Shown here: in pieces, positions 22,909 to 33,329 of the stretch
How the letters are laid out: the number at the start of each line of letters is the position of its first letter
How positions within the stretch are numbered: the stretch's first letter is position 1
Source: Strigamia acuminata
Lineage: Eukaryota > Arthropoda > Chilopoda > Geophilomorpha > Linotaeniidae
Assembly: GCA_949358305.1 (NCBI GenBank)
Contig: OX442314.1
Location: 49,856,581-49,920,580 of the forward strand
Length of the DNA stretch: 64,000 bases
Reading direction: 5' to 3'
Position numbers and translations under genes: made by a program
Notes under the pieces: model-generated
The model's database searches: none
The model's input: the letters and a program-made list of their open reading frames with translations, nothing else
Told to the model about the DNA's origin: nothing

Positions 22909-23870
22909 TTGTTATGTGTGAAAATGGCGGGAATGTCTTCTTTCCTTTAAAACTCACTCACTCGGGCCGTCGGGCGGCGGTGGTTGATGCCGAAGATCCT
23001 CTCGGTGGTCTTCGATGGCAGCAGCGAGTGAGTGCACTATTCGATAACAGTAATAACTGATTACAGTGGAATGCGCTTATCAACAGCAGTTCATACACGG
23101 GAAAGGGCTTTCTTTGCAAACTTAGCAAAGATAACCAAATGTCTCAAATCAAAATCATCTAAATGCTAACAGTCTTAAAACAGTCAATATTTGCCGTGGC
23201 AGAGTAGTGACTGTAAAAACTGGGTGTTTTAGAAGCCTCGAGGTCGCACAGAATCGAAGGAATTGGAAGACGCGCCGTGCAGAGAAGTCGACATCGAGGA
23301 GGTGTTTTTTGGTTGAGAAGCGATGACGCGGATTCGTGGAACCGGAAATACGTTTTGGTGTCATAATTTGTCATAATCTTTCTTTGTCCTTGTTTTGTAT
23401 TTTGTGAACCCCGAATAAATTAGTATGATTTTTGATTCGTAACCAGCAGCATGTCTTAATTTTCAACAACATTTTCAATCCAGCGCGATCGTAAGTTTTA
23501 CTCCAGTTTTGGTCGAATGTCAGCAAGAATATCTCTTTTGAACTTTCAAAGTGACAGTGTTTTGTTTGGAGGGAGGTTTAAAACGATCCCGAAATGTGTC
23601 AAAATAAATTATAGGTCAACCTGTCCGGCGTCGCTACAACATACTAGTACCGATTTTGGCTGTTTTGATAAAATTGGAACAGTTTGGTTGGACACTTCAC
23701 TGTAAACCTGTCATTAGAACGTAAGCTTATATCCACTTGAAGAATCTTGTTTCCTGTAGGATAGAATGTCTTGCTCACTATGCAACTAAAATATATTTAG
23801 TAATATACTAATAAAAATATATTTCACACATAACAAACAAATAAATATTCTAGATCAGGAAAACCTAAAG
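22909..23870. repeat. Dispersed repeat family X, right part of interrupted copy
   Basis: This resumes the repeat left at 11604: 22920-23200 aligns with 10895-11160, and 23700-23830 aligns with 8370-8470. The 23200-23690 stretch is not shared with the other copies and contains only short ORFs. Confidence 0.6.
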
Positions 23871-24850
23871 ATCAATAATATAATATACAAAAAAACACTT
23901 AAAATAGATCCACAGTGCTTGCTTCCGATCCAACACCAATACAAACAAGAAATCACAATTCAAGAACAAAACTGAACAATTCTCTAAGCCATTTAATCTA
24001 CCATTTCGAAAAAAAAAATAATAAATAAAAATTGAAGTGACAAATTTGCATTTTTTTTTTTAAATTTCCAGTTTTTTTTTTAAATTTTAAATTTTAAATT
24101 GTTAATGCTGCCAGGTTTGATATTATGCTCATACATAACAATGTAGTACATTAGTTAAAAAATATATCAAAAAAATTTGTTCTAAATTTAAATACGGTAG
24201 TTGTTTTTTCTTCTCTATCAAATTACTTCTGCTCCAGTCAAAACCCCAAAATCAGTATAAAATTAAAAAAAAAATTAATTTGACATAAAAATTAAATTAC
24301 AAATACTTACGTAATAAATTGGTGCTTTACACGATTCGCAGTAAGCTGTCTGTCGGAGTTTGCACTTCGTTAATAATTGCGAATTGTACAGGCCCTAAAT
24401 CTACACCAGCTGTAATCACAAGAGAAAATAATAATATATCAATTTAATAAAATAAAATGAAATACTCGCCGAATTGAATCAAGTATCAAAAGATAAAATA
24501 ACTCTTGCTAAATGAGGAACTGATCTCTTCTAGGTATAATTATAAACGTACTAACTGCTCGTTCGATAATTCGCTTTGAGTTAATTCAAGCATTCTGCGC
24601 ATGTAATCGTCCGGCACAACTGCTTTAAACACGTTGCAATACGAGCATCAACTCGAGAATGCACATAATTTTCTTCTCGTGCTTGAGCCATGATAATTTA
24701 GGGCTTTAAAACCTTGATAGAAAATGTGTTGCAAATTGTGTTCGTATTCAAACGTTTTTGGGAGTAAAGTGACAAGTGAGTTTTGTGGTGATCTCACTTT
24801 TATTTATTATTTCTGTCTAAATAAAAATCACCACTTAAAAGATGATTGTG
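23871..24850. other. AT-rich intergenic DNA
   Basis: Apart from the exon-like segment at 24311-24411 there is nothing recognisable. Several homopolymer runs of A or T are present. Confidence 0.4.
24311..24411 (-). other. Possible internal exon with a CxxC motif
   Basis: On the minus strand a strong acceptor (CTTGTGATTACAG) and a strong donor (TTAC|GTAAGTATT) bracket about 100 bp. One frame, open from a second acceptor (GTAGATTTAG), reads KCKLRQTAYCESCKAPIYY, a zinc-ribbon-like pattern reminiscent of the cysteine tails of some transposases. No neighbouring exon was found. Confidence 0.25.
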
Positions 24851-24859
24851 TATATTTTA

Positions 24860-24980
24860 TTCCACAATAGTCTAGCATGTGCCAGACTCAGTCATGTGAC
24901 TGGGGGGTGAAAACTTCCCAAGCACATTTCACCCCAAATTGGCTGGGGTGGACAGCTAATTAACCGTTTTGGTGCAGCAA
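24860..24980. repeat. Hairpin-rich repeat carrying the empty site of the 28.9-kb insertion
   Basis: It contains GGGGTGAAA/TTTCACCCC and CAGTCA/TGACTG inverted repeats, then CCAGCC/GGCTGG words shared with 28.90-28.92 and 30.82-30.87 kb. It reads GCTAATTAACCGTTTTGGTG, with TTAA present once where the other copy is split by an element. Confidence 0.6.
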
Positions 24981-25214
24981 AATTAGAACACAATTTACTA
25001 CCCCTTGGAAATTTCTCTTGTTTTTAACAAAAATACAGCGTCAAGAAAACAAGAACACCCGTCATCAATAATACTGTGTGAGTTTCCGACGGACGCCACG
25101 TGGTCAGGGGAGGGCCACGAGGCGCTGTTGTGTCCAAAGAGACTATTATTATGTATTAGTATTATGCAACTAACTTATTTACAATTTTTTACAAGTGAAT
25201 AAATCTGATTTTTT

Positions 25215-25800
25215 TTCCCAGTGACAGAGTGGATCAAATAATTGATAAACATTAACCAACTATGTGTGGAGATGTATTGTCTGCTACTGTACCAAGTATA
25301 AATAAAAACAGTCACGTGGTGGTATCAGTGTAGAAACGTGAGTTTTTGTTTTCGTAAACCGATGAAGGCAGTGTCTCCTAATTCTACTACTATGGATAAG
25401 ATGAAGAACCAAGACCCAAAGCAACTGTCGGATTGTTCCGAAAGTAACTGGGATTGCATATGGTGAACTGGAATTGCATATGGTGAACTGGAATTTGCTC
25501 CAGACGTGGAAATTTTCTGGTAGGAAGCGACATGTTCCTGCGAAGCTGAACAGAGCCAGACACACCTTCCATAGGGCAAGTGGTTTCCGCAAATCGAAGC
25601 CGGGACGTGATTTCATGTAATGTTTACCGCAGATGATGAGTATGACGTAAATGGTCGCACAAAGGATTGAGAGCTGCCAATATGCGTTCAACCACTTAAA
25701 GTAAGGACGGGAGTCAAAGTTTTCTTCAAAGTGAGTAACATACGTGAAGTTGACTCGCGCGCTCAGTTGGTTTTCGGAGATCATGTTTGGATGAAAGAAA
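25215..25800 (-). pseudogene. ELOVL6-like fatty-acid elongase, processed and disabled
   Basis: The protein resembles the N-terminal two-thirds of very-long-chain fatty-acid elongases of the ELOVL6 class, ER membrane enzymes that condense acyl-CoA with malonyl-CoA. Visible landmarks: NFTYVTHFEENFD, a first membrane helix followed by FDLRKPLALWKVCLALFS, then CNPSYFRNN, VELGDTAFIGLRKQKLTFLH and YHHVTVFIYTWYSS. All are contiguous without introns. Lesions: a 20-bp tandem duplication at about 25453-25492, at least one further frameshift near 25430, and a TGA replacing the tryptophan codon inside the HxxHH histidine box. Homology stops near 25215, so the C-terminal part is missing. This fits a 3'-truncated processed pseudogene. 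The first ATG of the open frame (25880) lies upstream of the homology. Confidence 0.8.
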
Positions 25801-25880
25801 CGCTCAAATGAATGGCTTGAGTGGGTTCTGTATAGGTATTGGAAGTGAAACAAAATAAACATCTGTCCAGGCTGTTTCAA

Positions 25881-28639
25881 TTCAAATGGAATTATAATAA
25901 TTATAATAAATCAATAATTCATTACATTATATTGTATTTGTAGTGATACGGTGTGTGGCTTTGGGTGTTGAAAAAGAGTCAAATGAAATTGTTAATCCAG
26001 ATAAAGCAAGACAAAACAAATTGAGTAAATTATTGTTTTACATTCATGTCACTTGCATTGAAATTATGTAATGTTAAATTTTTGTTTGACTGGAGAAAAA
26101 AATGAAAAATGGTTAACGGTTTGAAATAGCACTACCCCCATTGGCGGGATAAATGCAGCGCTGTGATTGGGCGCGCCAATGTCTCCTCGATGCAGAACTA
26201 GACATACACAGACGTTCGATACAACTGTAGCCACTACTTCTGGTGGTAGTTTGGCACACACGCTTCGATTGGTTCTCCACTCTCCACATCGATTCATGCA
26301 CAGTTGGTCAAGGCTAAATGTTTGATTGCTTATTACAAAAAAAAATTAAAATTAGATTACAACTATTCTGAGTTTGGGTCAGATCAGTTGCTGTTTTTGT
26401 CTTCTGTTTGTCATCGCATATTGTGAAGACAAATTAGGAAATAAAACTTAATTTGAGTAATTACTTGGGTAATTGTTAACAATGTAAAAATGTCCCATTT
26501 TTATTAAAGTGTGCGCTTTCCTGCTTTAGTTTTGGATTATTTGGAGCAGCTGAAATATTGGTGTTAGATCAACACGTTTTCAAATTCAATACGATGATTA
26601 TGATTATAGTCTGACAATGACACAAAGATTACACCTGTAGACTTATAGTTAACTTAAGTTAACTTAAGATGACTAAGATAAGTTGGATAGTACTAATTAG
26701 ATGGTGCTCTACAACTTTCTGATTGAAAATTTTTCTCTAACCTGATTGGTTTAGAAGTTAGCAAGTGAATGACCTTGAAAATGACCTTCAAGGTCAAATT
26801 TTATGAAATCATTGGATTGCTCTCATCCCACTTCCTATGCGGTCAAAGTTGGCCTAGATACAATTGCTCAGGAAATATTTGGAGGGGACCAGACTTTTAG
26901 AACACCATGTATACATATATAGCAATGAAAAATAGTAAAAAGTAAACTCGTAGGTAAAGATTAAAAAGAAATCCTTTGATAATTCCCTTGTATTGTTTTA
27001 ATCTGCTTATTCATGCGTGCATTTAATTTTTATATGTGATTTCTACATTTTATTTATTTTTTAACACTTCGACACTTTTGACACACGACTGAATATCCAT
27101 TGAATGTAATAAATTTATCTGAAATTCACAAAATGGGAAAATGAAAAAATGGCATTTTGCATCGTCGAATATGCTGGCAAGAAAAATGTCAATAGAATTT
27201 TCAACAACATGTTTGGAGAAGAAACGTGCACAACATAGTCAGTAAACGTCATTATTTCTTCTAACGAATGTTTTCAAAACATTTTTAATGATTGGTTTCC
27301 TGACATTCAACTGGTGATAACCGGTAGTTGAAACCAACTTTTCAATTTATTTCACTCGTGCTATTGTGATAATTTATTTAAGCTGTCATTAATTTTAAAA
27401 AAGTCTCCCGACAGACAACATCAATATACGCATTGCAGTGGCAAGACGAAACAGATCGAGTACCACGGATCCACGAAATGCAACTTGGAAACTGTAAGTA
27501 CAGAAAGTCAATGAAAAAAATGATATTTTCAAAATTCGATCAAAATGTTGCTAAAAGAATTAATCGTGTAAGTTCTGTCAGCCAAACTATGATTAATTTG
27601 CCAATCCCTGCGCTTAGAGATATCCTGAAACCAATAGAAAATGTTTTTAATGACTTAAGCTAACAAAGAGACCGAAGGAGTGCATATATTAATGATAGCG
27701 CATAGTTTCAAACGGTGCTAAAAAATTGTAAAATAATTCTTGATATGTAAAAATACAATCAAAACTCCTTATAACGAATTATTGATATAACAAATACCTA
27801 AAAATGGCCGGTTTGGTTTGCTTGTCATAGAACACAAGGTTAAAAAATTTAAACATAACGAATTCTCGTTATAATGAATCGATGTTTCGGGTCCCTTGCG
27901 ATTTACAAATGATTTATGAAATATAATACGAGGATTAAATAGAGAATTAATAACTAGGAATTAGGGTTAAAGAATGAAATACAAGCCACAACGCTTGTAG
28001 AAACAAAGGAAATATTGCGCGCAAACAAACCGTGTTTGTTGTGCACAAAATGGCGAGGCGAACTCGCCGGGAAATATTTCACTGCACGTTCGACGGCAGT
28101 GACTGCACGCTCCGGACAAGTCGACGGTAGCTTGCAGTCAATGGCGATGGTTCACGGCAAGTGGGTTTGCTGGGACGACGATGGCGAACCCGGACAAGTT
28201 AACGGTGAGCGGGAAAATAACGGATATGATGTAATGGCCCCCCAGATTCAATGGGTTTTCCCCCCAAATACAATTGAATTCCCCCCAAAAGAAATTAAAA
28301 AAGAAAAAATCATTTTCCCCCCAAAAAAATAACTGAAATAGCTCGTTTACCCCCCAAAACAACCATAAGTTATTGTATTACAAGTGTCTTTTTAGCCTTT
28401 TTTGTCCTAGAGGGACATTTATCGCATTGACACTTTATAACACTGTTTGTTGTGTAATGGATAACATAGCACGTGTGCATTTCAAGCACTTTTTCTGGGG
28501 ATACGAATCAATTCGTGCATTTGACGTGAAATATGGCCGCGGACTCTGATTCGTGGAGTTCGAAGACAAACGCGAAGCAGATCTCGCAATTCGAGACTGA
28601 GTTAAATCGCCAAAATATGGTGTTTTATGTATTCTCTGT
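25881..28639. other. Intergenic DNA, no gene recognised
   Basis: ORFs at 26064-26297 and 27433-27663 show no family features. A 220-bp repeat lies at 26690-26915. About 28240-28350 has four CCCCCC-AAA runs spaced 25-45 bp apart. Confidence 0.4.
26690..26915. repeat. About 220-bp dispersed repeat (pair with 56092-56318)
   Basis: This shares GATGGTGCTCTACAACTTTC at the start, AATGACCTTGAARATGACCT in the middle and ACCAGACTTTYNGAACACC at the end with the copy near 56.1 kb. The ends look like a small transposon, but no target duplication was established. Confidence 0.6.
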
Positions 28640-28919
28640 TCCTGCGCACACGTGCGCAGAAGGCTAATTTTGGTGCAAGAAGGGAATTTGTTGCGCCCAA
28701 AACCGTTTATTTTGCACAATACCCTGGCTAAAAAAGAGGGTGGGTGCCAGGCACACTTCGGTTCTGAGCACTAACTACTATGCGCCCAGAGCTCAATTGG
28801 GTGCAGAAGTGTGGCAATCCTGCACCTGTAGGCCTCGCACACTTCAAATCTGCCCAGTAAATCTGCGCAATTTAACTGGATTTGGTGCAACAAAGGACTT
28901 GTTGCACCAAAACGGTTAA
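28640..28919. repeat. Hairpin-train repeat, left part
   Basis: Successive inverted repeats include CTGCGCAC-AC-GTGCGCAG near 28650, GAAGTGTG/CACACTTC around 28805-28850, and GGTGCAACAA-AGGAC-TTGTTGCACC at 28883-28907. The sequence resumes at 30823 after the inserted element. Confidence 0.6.
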
Positions 28920-30822
28920 AGGTCATGGGAAGAGAAATGAAAAATTTCTCTCATAGCTTTGAAATAACCTTAAAAAAGGTTACGTACCCATTTTAAACGA
29001 ATAATTTACAAAATAATAAAGAATTTGTTGTTTTAGATGATCAAATCTTGTTATCACCATTTCAAAAAGGGGACCATTTTGTGCAATGCATTGTGGGATT
29101 GCTACGTCATCGGCGACATGATTTGAAAACAACAACACCACGCATACATTCGAAGTAGTGTTAGGCACATTGATTCAATTGTTACCAGCCAATTTTAGGC
29201 CAAAAAACATTGATTTTAGAAATTCCGACCCCCGGAAAATTTTAAAAAATAACTGGTACCAGCATATTTTGGCAAAAAAACATGGCTGTTAGAGGTTTCA
29301 ACCTCCGAAAATTTTTTGGTGTAAAACAGTACCGATCGATTTTTACACCTGCCGCATTTGCGCGATCGAATACAGCCAAACACCCGCCGTATTTGTGCGA
29401 TCGAAAGCGGCGAGTGTTTGGCTGCTTTCGATCGCGCAAATGCGGCCAAACACCCGCCGCATTCGATCGCACAAATGCGGGCGGTGTTTGGTCGATTCTC
29501 AGGTTTTAAATAAATTTATTTTAAATAATAATTTAAATAGATAATCAAAAACTTGAATATATAAGCTTAGAATATATATAGAATCGGTTTTTAACTCCTT
29601 CAAAGTTAAAAACCGATTCTGTAATCAAGTTTTGGAAATCGGATTTTGGTAATTTGGAATTGAATGCGCCAAATTTATTTTGATTTAACATGATTTTTAT
29701 GAAGATTTTTAAAAAGTACACAACAGCTGCATTTAAAAATCGTTTAACATCAACACAACACCATCACCCATTCCAAACCGCTAAGGTTTTTACTAAGCTT
29801 GTTAACGGATCGGATTGGATCGGATTTCTAGCCAATCCGCATCCGATCCGAAAATAGTGCGGATCGGAAAATGCGGATCCGATCCGATCCGCATCCTGAT
29901 TGGCCGATCCGATCCGATCCGATCCGCAATCAATCCGCGGATTGCAGATCAATCCGCAGATTTTTTCTTTTTTGATTGTGTTTTTTTCCGAATAACAACG
30001 GAATTACAAGTGTTTACAATACAATTAACCATAACTTATTGTTAATTGTATTGTAAACAGTTGTAATTCCGTTGTTATTCGAAAAAAAACACGTTAAATT
30101 TATTTTTTTTAAAATGGCGAATCGCTCGGATCAATCCGCGGCTCGGATTGGTCACCGATCCGATCCGATCCGATCCGCAGGCGGATCAGTCGAAAAACCA
30201 TCCGCATCCGATCCGAGCGGATCAAATCCGCGGATTAGCGGATCGGATCGGATCGGGTTAACAAGCTTAGTTTTTACTGCCAACCCATCACCGCCAAAAT
30301 AATACACTAAATCCTAAAACTATCAATTTTTTTTTGTTATTTGTTGTTCTTTCCAATTTTTTTTTGGTAATTTTTGATGATTTTCTGTTATTTTTGGTAA
30401 TTTTTTGTTGTTATTTGGTGTTACTTTTGGGTATTTTGGTAATTTTTGGCTATTTTTATTTTTTTAATTTTTTTTAAAATTTTTGTTTGCTGGTATTTTT
30501 GATTATTTGCTGTGATTTTTTGTTATTTGCTGTGATTTTCTATTTTTCTGGTAATTTTCACTAAAAAACATGCTGAAATCGCGAATCGGTGCTGGAAATC
30601 CCATGCTTGTTTGTCGTCGATGACGTAAAAATAATGCCACCTAGTGGCGGTATGTATAAACTTTGGAAAATCGTAATGGCGGAACAATTACTGCTCGGTT
30701 CGAAATTAATCAGCAGTTTTAAACAATACCACGTAAGTTTGTCAACTAAAGTGGGTACATAACCCTTTTTTAGGCTGTTTCAAACACTTGAGAGAAATTT
30801 TTCATTTCTCTTCCCATGACCT
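28920..30822. mobile_element. TTAA-flanked terminal-inverted-repeat element, 1.9 kb
   Basis: The ends AGGTCATGGGAAGAGAAATG and its reverse complement are flanked by TTAA on both sides (28916-28919, 30823-30826). The related uninterrupted sequence near 24.96 kb has a single TTAA at that point. TTAA targeting is typical of piggyBac-type transposons. No transposase ORF is present, so it is non-autonomous. Inside are a cluster of GCGATCGAA/TTTCGATCGC and GCGGCCAAACACCCGCCG repeats at 29350-29500 and a nested foldback at 29793. Confidence 0.8.
29793..30270. mobile_element. Nested foldback element with GATCCGATCC arms, 478 bp
   Basis: The ends CTAAGCTTGTTAAC and GTTAACAAGCTTAG are perfect inverted repeats. 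The arms consist of repeated CGGATCGGAT/ATCCGATCCG words. The centre (about 29985-30090) is a long hairpin around GGAATTACAAGTG/CAGTTGTAATTCC. TTTTTA lies on both sides; if the tips are drawn two bases shorter on the left, an 8-bp TTTTTACT duplication is possible. Confidence 0.7.
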
Positions 30823-31920
30823 TTAATTAACAGCTTCACCCCAGCCAAATTGGGGTCCAATATGCTTGGGGAAATTTCTTCCCCTAATTATGTTACTCCA
30901 TATTTGGTTGGGCGTGTGCCAAACCAAAATGAAATAAAAATACAAAATTTTTTAAGTGGTGACAAATTTATTTATTAAATAAACAAAAAACACTTCAGGG
31001 TCACCACAGCTCTTTCTTGAATAGGAAAATTTTTTTTCCTATCCATATTTTTTGCTGAAAATTTGTGATTTTGTTTATATCATACTGAACCTTAACTGAA
31101 ATTTTAAGTCATTGGTCATTTATTTAATTAATTATGCTAAATGCAAAATTTCTGCTCCTTAAAACTTCAGCAAAACTATTATGCTGGCTTTGCTGCCTAA
31201 GAAAGAGCGCTTCAGTTAACAGGTTTTCGATTTACCAGTAGTGTTTAAACCAACCACTAGTTGGTAAAAAACATATATTTTTTCACTGTTCACAACTACG
31301 CCCTCTATAAAATTAGTTGCGAACTTTCAAAAATTGAAACGGCGCTTTAACTAATTGACCTGAAAGTTGTCCATAAATCCGTAATGCCTTACACCACATT
31401 TTACCCTCATGTCTCCGAGGGTTAAAACGAACTATTAGTTGACATAAAGCGGAAATGAGTCTTGAAATAACGCAAAGTAGAAGTCTCCGAAAGATTGAAC
31501 AAGTAACGCGAAGTGGACGTTTCGAACGATTGAAGTAACCTAAAGTCGATTGAGAAGCTAGGCCTGACGGGCGACGTAAAATTCAACAAGGCAAGATGGG
31601 GTGGAAAAATGTTGAGCTAATGAATATTCACTTCAGTAAATTCCATGCCAATATGTCCACCAAGTTATTTCATGCTATCCAAGAGCTTCCAGAAAACATA
31701 CAAACATAGCATCTCTGACATTGGAAAATCCACTTTACCTTTACATGAAAACATAATATATAAAAAAAAAATCAAGATTTTTTGTTTTTCAGTTTGGTTG
31801 TCCTTCTGCACGATCGCTCCAGCAAACAAACACTTTTGATCTAACTCATTTGGAAAGAACCGAAATGATGAAGAATAATTAAGTAAAGATTTATTACTTG
31901 TTGTAATGATAAAACATTGT
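30823..31920. other. Hairpin-train repeat, right part, then intergenic DNA
   Basis: 30827-30950 resumes the repeat interrupted at 28919, with GGGGAAA/TTCCCC and TTTGGTT/AAACCAAA inverted repeats. Beyond it there is no recognised content. Confidence 0.45.
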
Positions 31921-31927
31921 TATAACT

Positions 31928-32152
31928 GAAAAAACGTTCGTTTTTATCGAAAAAACGTTCGTTTTTAACGAAATACGTTCGTTTTACCGGAAAAACGTTC
32001 GTTTTACCGGAAAAACGTTCGTTTTACCGGAAAAACGTTCGTTTTACCGGAAAAACGTTCGTTTTTATCGAAAAAACGTTAGTTTTTACCAAAAAATGTT
32101 CGTTTTTACCGAAAAAACATTCGTTTTAATCGAAAAAACGTTTGTTAGTTAC
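31928..32152. repeat. About 20-bp tandem repeat, AAAACGTTCGTTTT core
   Basis: About eleven units of GAAAAACGTTCGTTTTACCG or variants (TTATCG, TTAACG). The core AAAACG-TT-CGTTTT is palindromic. Edge units are more diverged than central ones. Confidence 0.9.
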
Positions 32153-32301
32153 TAAAAACCAGATTAAAATCGAATTACAGCATGCTAAAACTAGAATTGA
32201 CAAACAAATAGAAAGTAACAAAAAAAGTGCATTCATTCTAAAGTACTTTTTCTTCCTTTGCGAAAGTAAGAAAAGGAAAGATTTTTCTTTCCTTTCGCAA
32301 A

Positions 32302-33329
32302 TTGAACGCACCTATTGGACTGAAGAAAAGAAAACTGCATCTGACAATTCACCAATTAATTAAGGATGATGCTAACAAACCCAACTGCGGAATAATTGGG
32401 TTGGAAGATTTCGTAAACAGTAGGAAACGTTGGAGGAGCAAACATCACATCCTTTGGTTGCTTTTATTCACTTTTTGCATGTGCATGCTTGCATATCAGA
32501 CATACGACAGAATAATGCATTATTTAAGTTATCCTACAGCTGTCGACGTAACGAGTAGAACAGAAATTGTTACTTAACCAGACTTAATGGTCCATAGTTC
32601 AGAGACAAAAAAAATGAATAAGCTGTGGGAAGAAAGTCCTACAGCAAATAAACGAACATCAGAATCCATTCGATGCGATGACATGATCGATAAACTAATG
32701 AGAAATGAAAACCCAACTTACGATATGGACACACTTTGGAAAGCAACTAACAATACTGATGACATCGACAGTGTAAAAATGAAAGTAAAAATTAAAATTA
32801 AAAAAATATATATACCGTATAACCTTGGGTATAAGCCGACCCGTGTATAAGCCGACCCCCCCATTCTGAGGCACCATTTTGCTAATAAAGGGTGCATTGC
32901 GAGTATAAGCCGAGTTAGCAATTGAGAATCTTTTTAGACATCTTTTGATGGATATTCCATCGTTTTACACGTCTAAAACAATTAAACATATCATAAATTA
33001 ATCAAAGTAACATCTAAAATGATAAAAAAATCAATCAAAAAACGCCTACAGAATGAAAATAAAAACATTCAAAAACGAACGTAGCTCGTAGCACTTACGT
33101 TACATTTTTTTATTGATCGCGCGCGTATAAGCCTCCCCCCCCCCCCCCCCCCAATTAGCGGCCAGAATTTTGCTATAAATTGTCCGGCTTATACCCGAGG
33201 TTATACGGTATAGAGAAATTTGGTTAAAAATCACAATTTATACTATATTTGCACAGGGATATTCAAATGCTAATGTTGTTCAGACGGAAACTGACAGTGC
33301 ATTAGGAATATGCTCAACATTTCGATTTG
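32302..33329 (+). pseudogene. Pickpocket-type (DEG/ENaC) channel relic, N-terminal exons
   Basis: A frame beginning near 32302 has the layout of amiloride-sensitive sodium-channel N termini: a basic segment RKRWRSKHHILW, one membrane helix (WLLLFTFCMCMLAY), then YDRIMHYLSYPTAVDV. At the place of the family's FPAVTICN motif the frame reads stop-P-D-L-M-V-H-S, so a TAA replaces the aromatic codon. The frame then stays open to a good donor at 32785 (ATGAAA|GTAAAA). An acceptor at 33256 (ATATTTGCACAG) opens an in-phase exon ending with ALGICSTFRF, like the family's G-x-C-x-(T/S)-F motif, and a donor at 33330. Introns are retained, so it is not a processed copy. Downstream exons were not found. 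Confidence 0.55.
32813..33210. mobile_element. TA-flanked MITE inside the intron, 398 bp
   Basis: The ends TACCGTATAACCTTGGGTAT and its imperfect complement ACCCGAGGTTATACGGTA are flanked by TA. The inner sequence repeats GTATAAGCCGACC and includes a run of 18 C at 33135-33152. Tc1/mariner-type by its target site. Confidence 0.85.

Noticed and set aside
28240-28350. Spaced CCCCCC runs as a CRISPR-like or regulatory array
   Set aside because: Spacing is irregular, the repeats are only poly-C with A tails, and the host is eukaryotic. Recorded only as low-complexity sequence.
29216-29510. Overlapping ORFs at the GCGATCGAA repeats
   Set aside because: Both strands are open because the sequence is a cluster of inverted repeats; the peptides are mirror images of each other.
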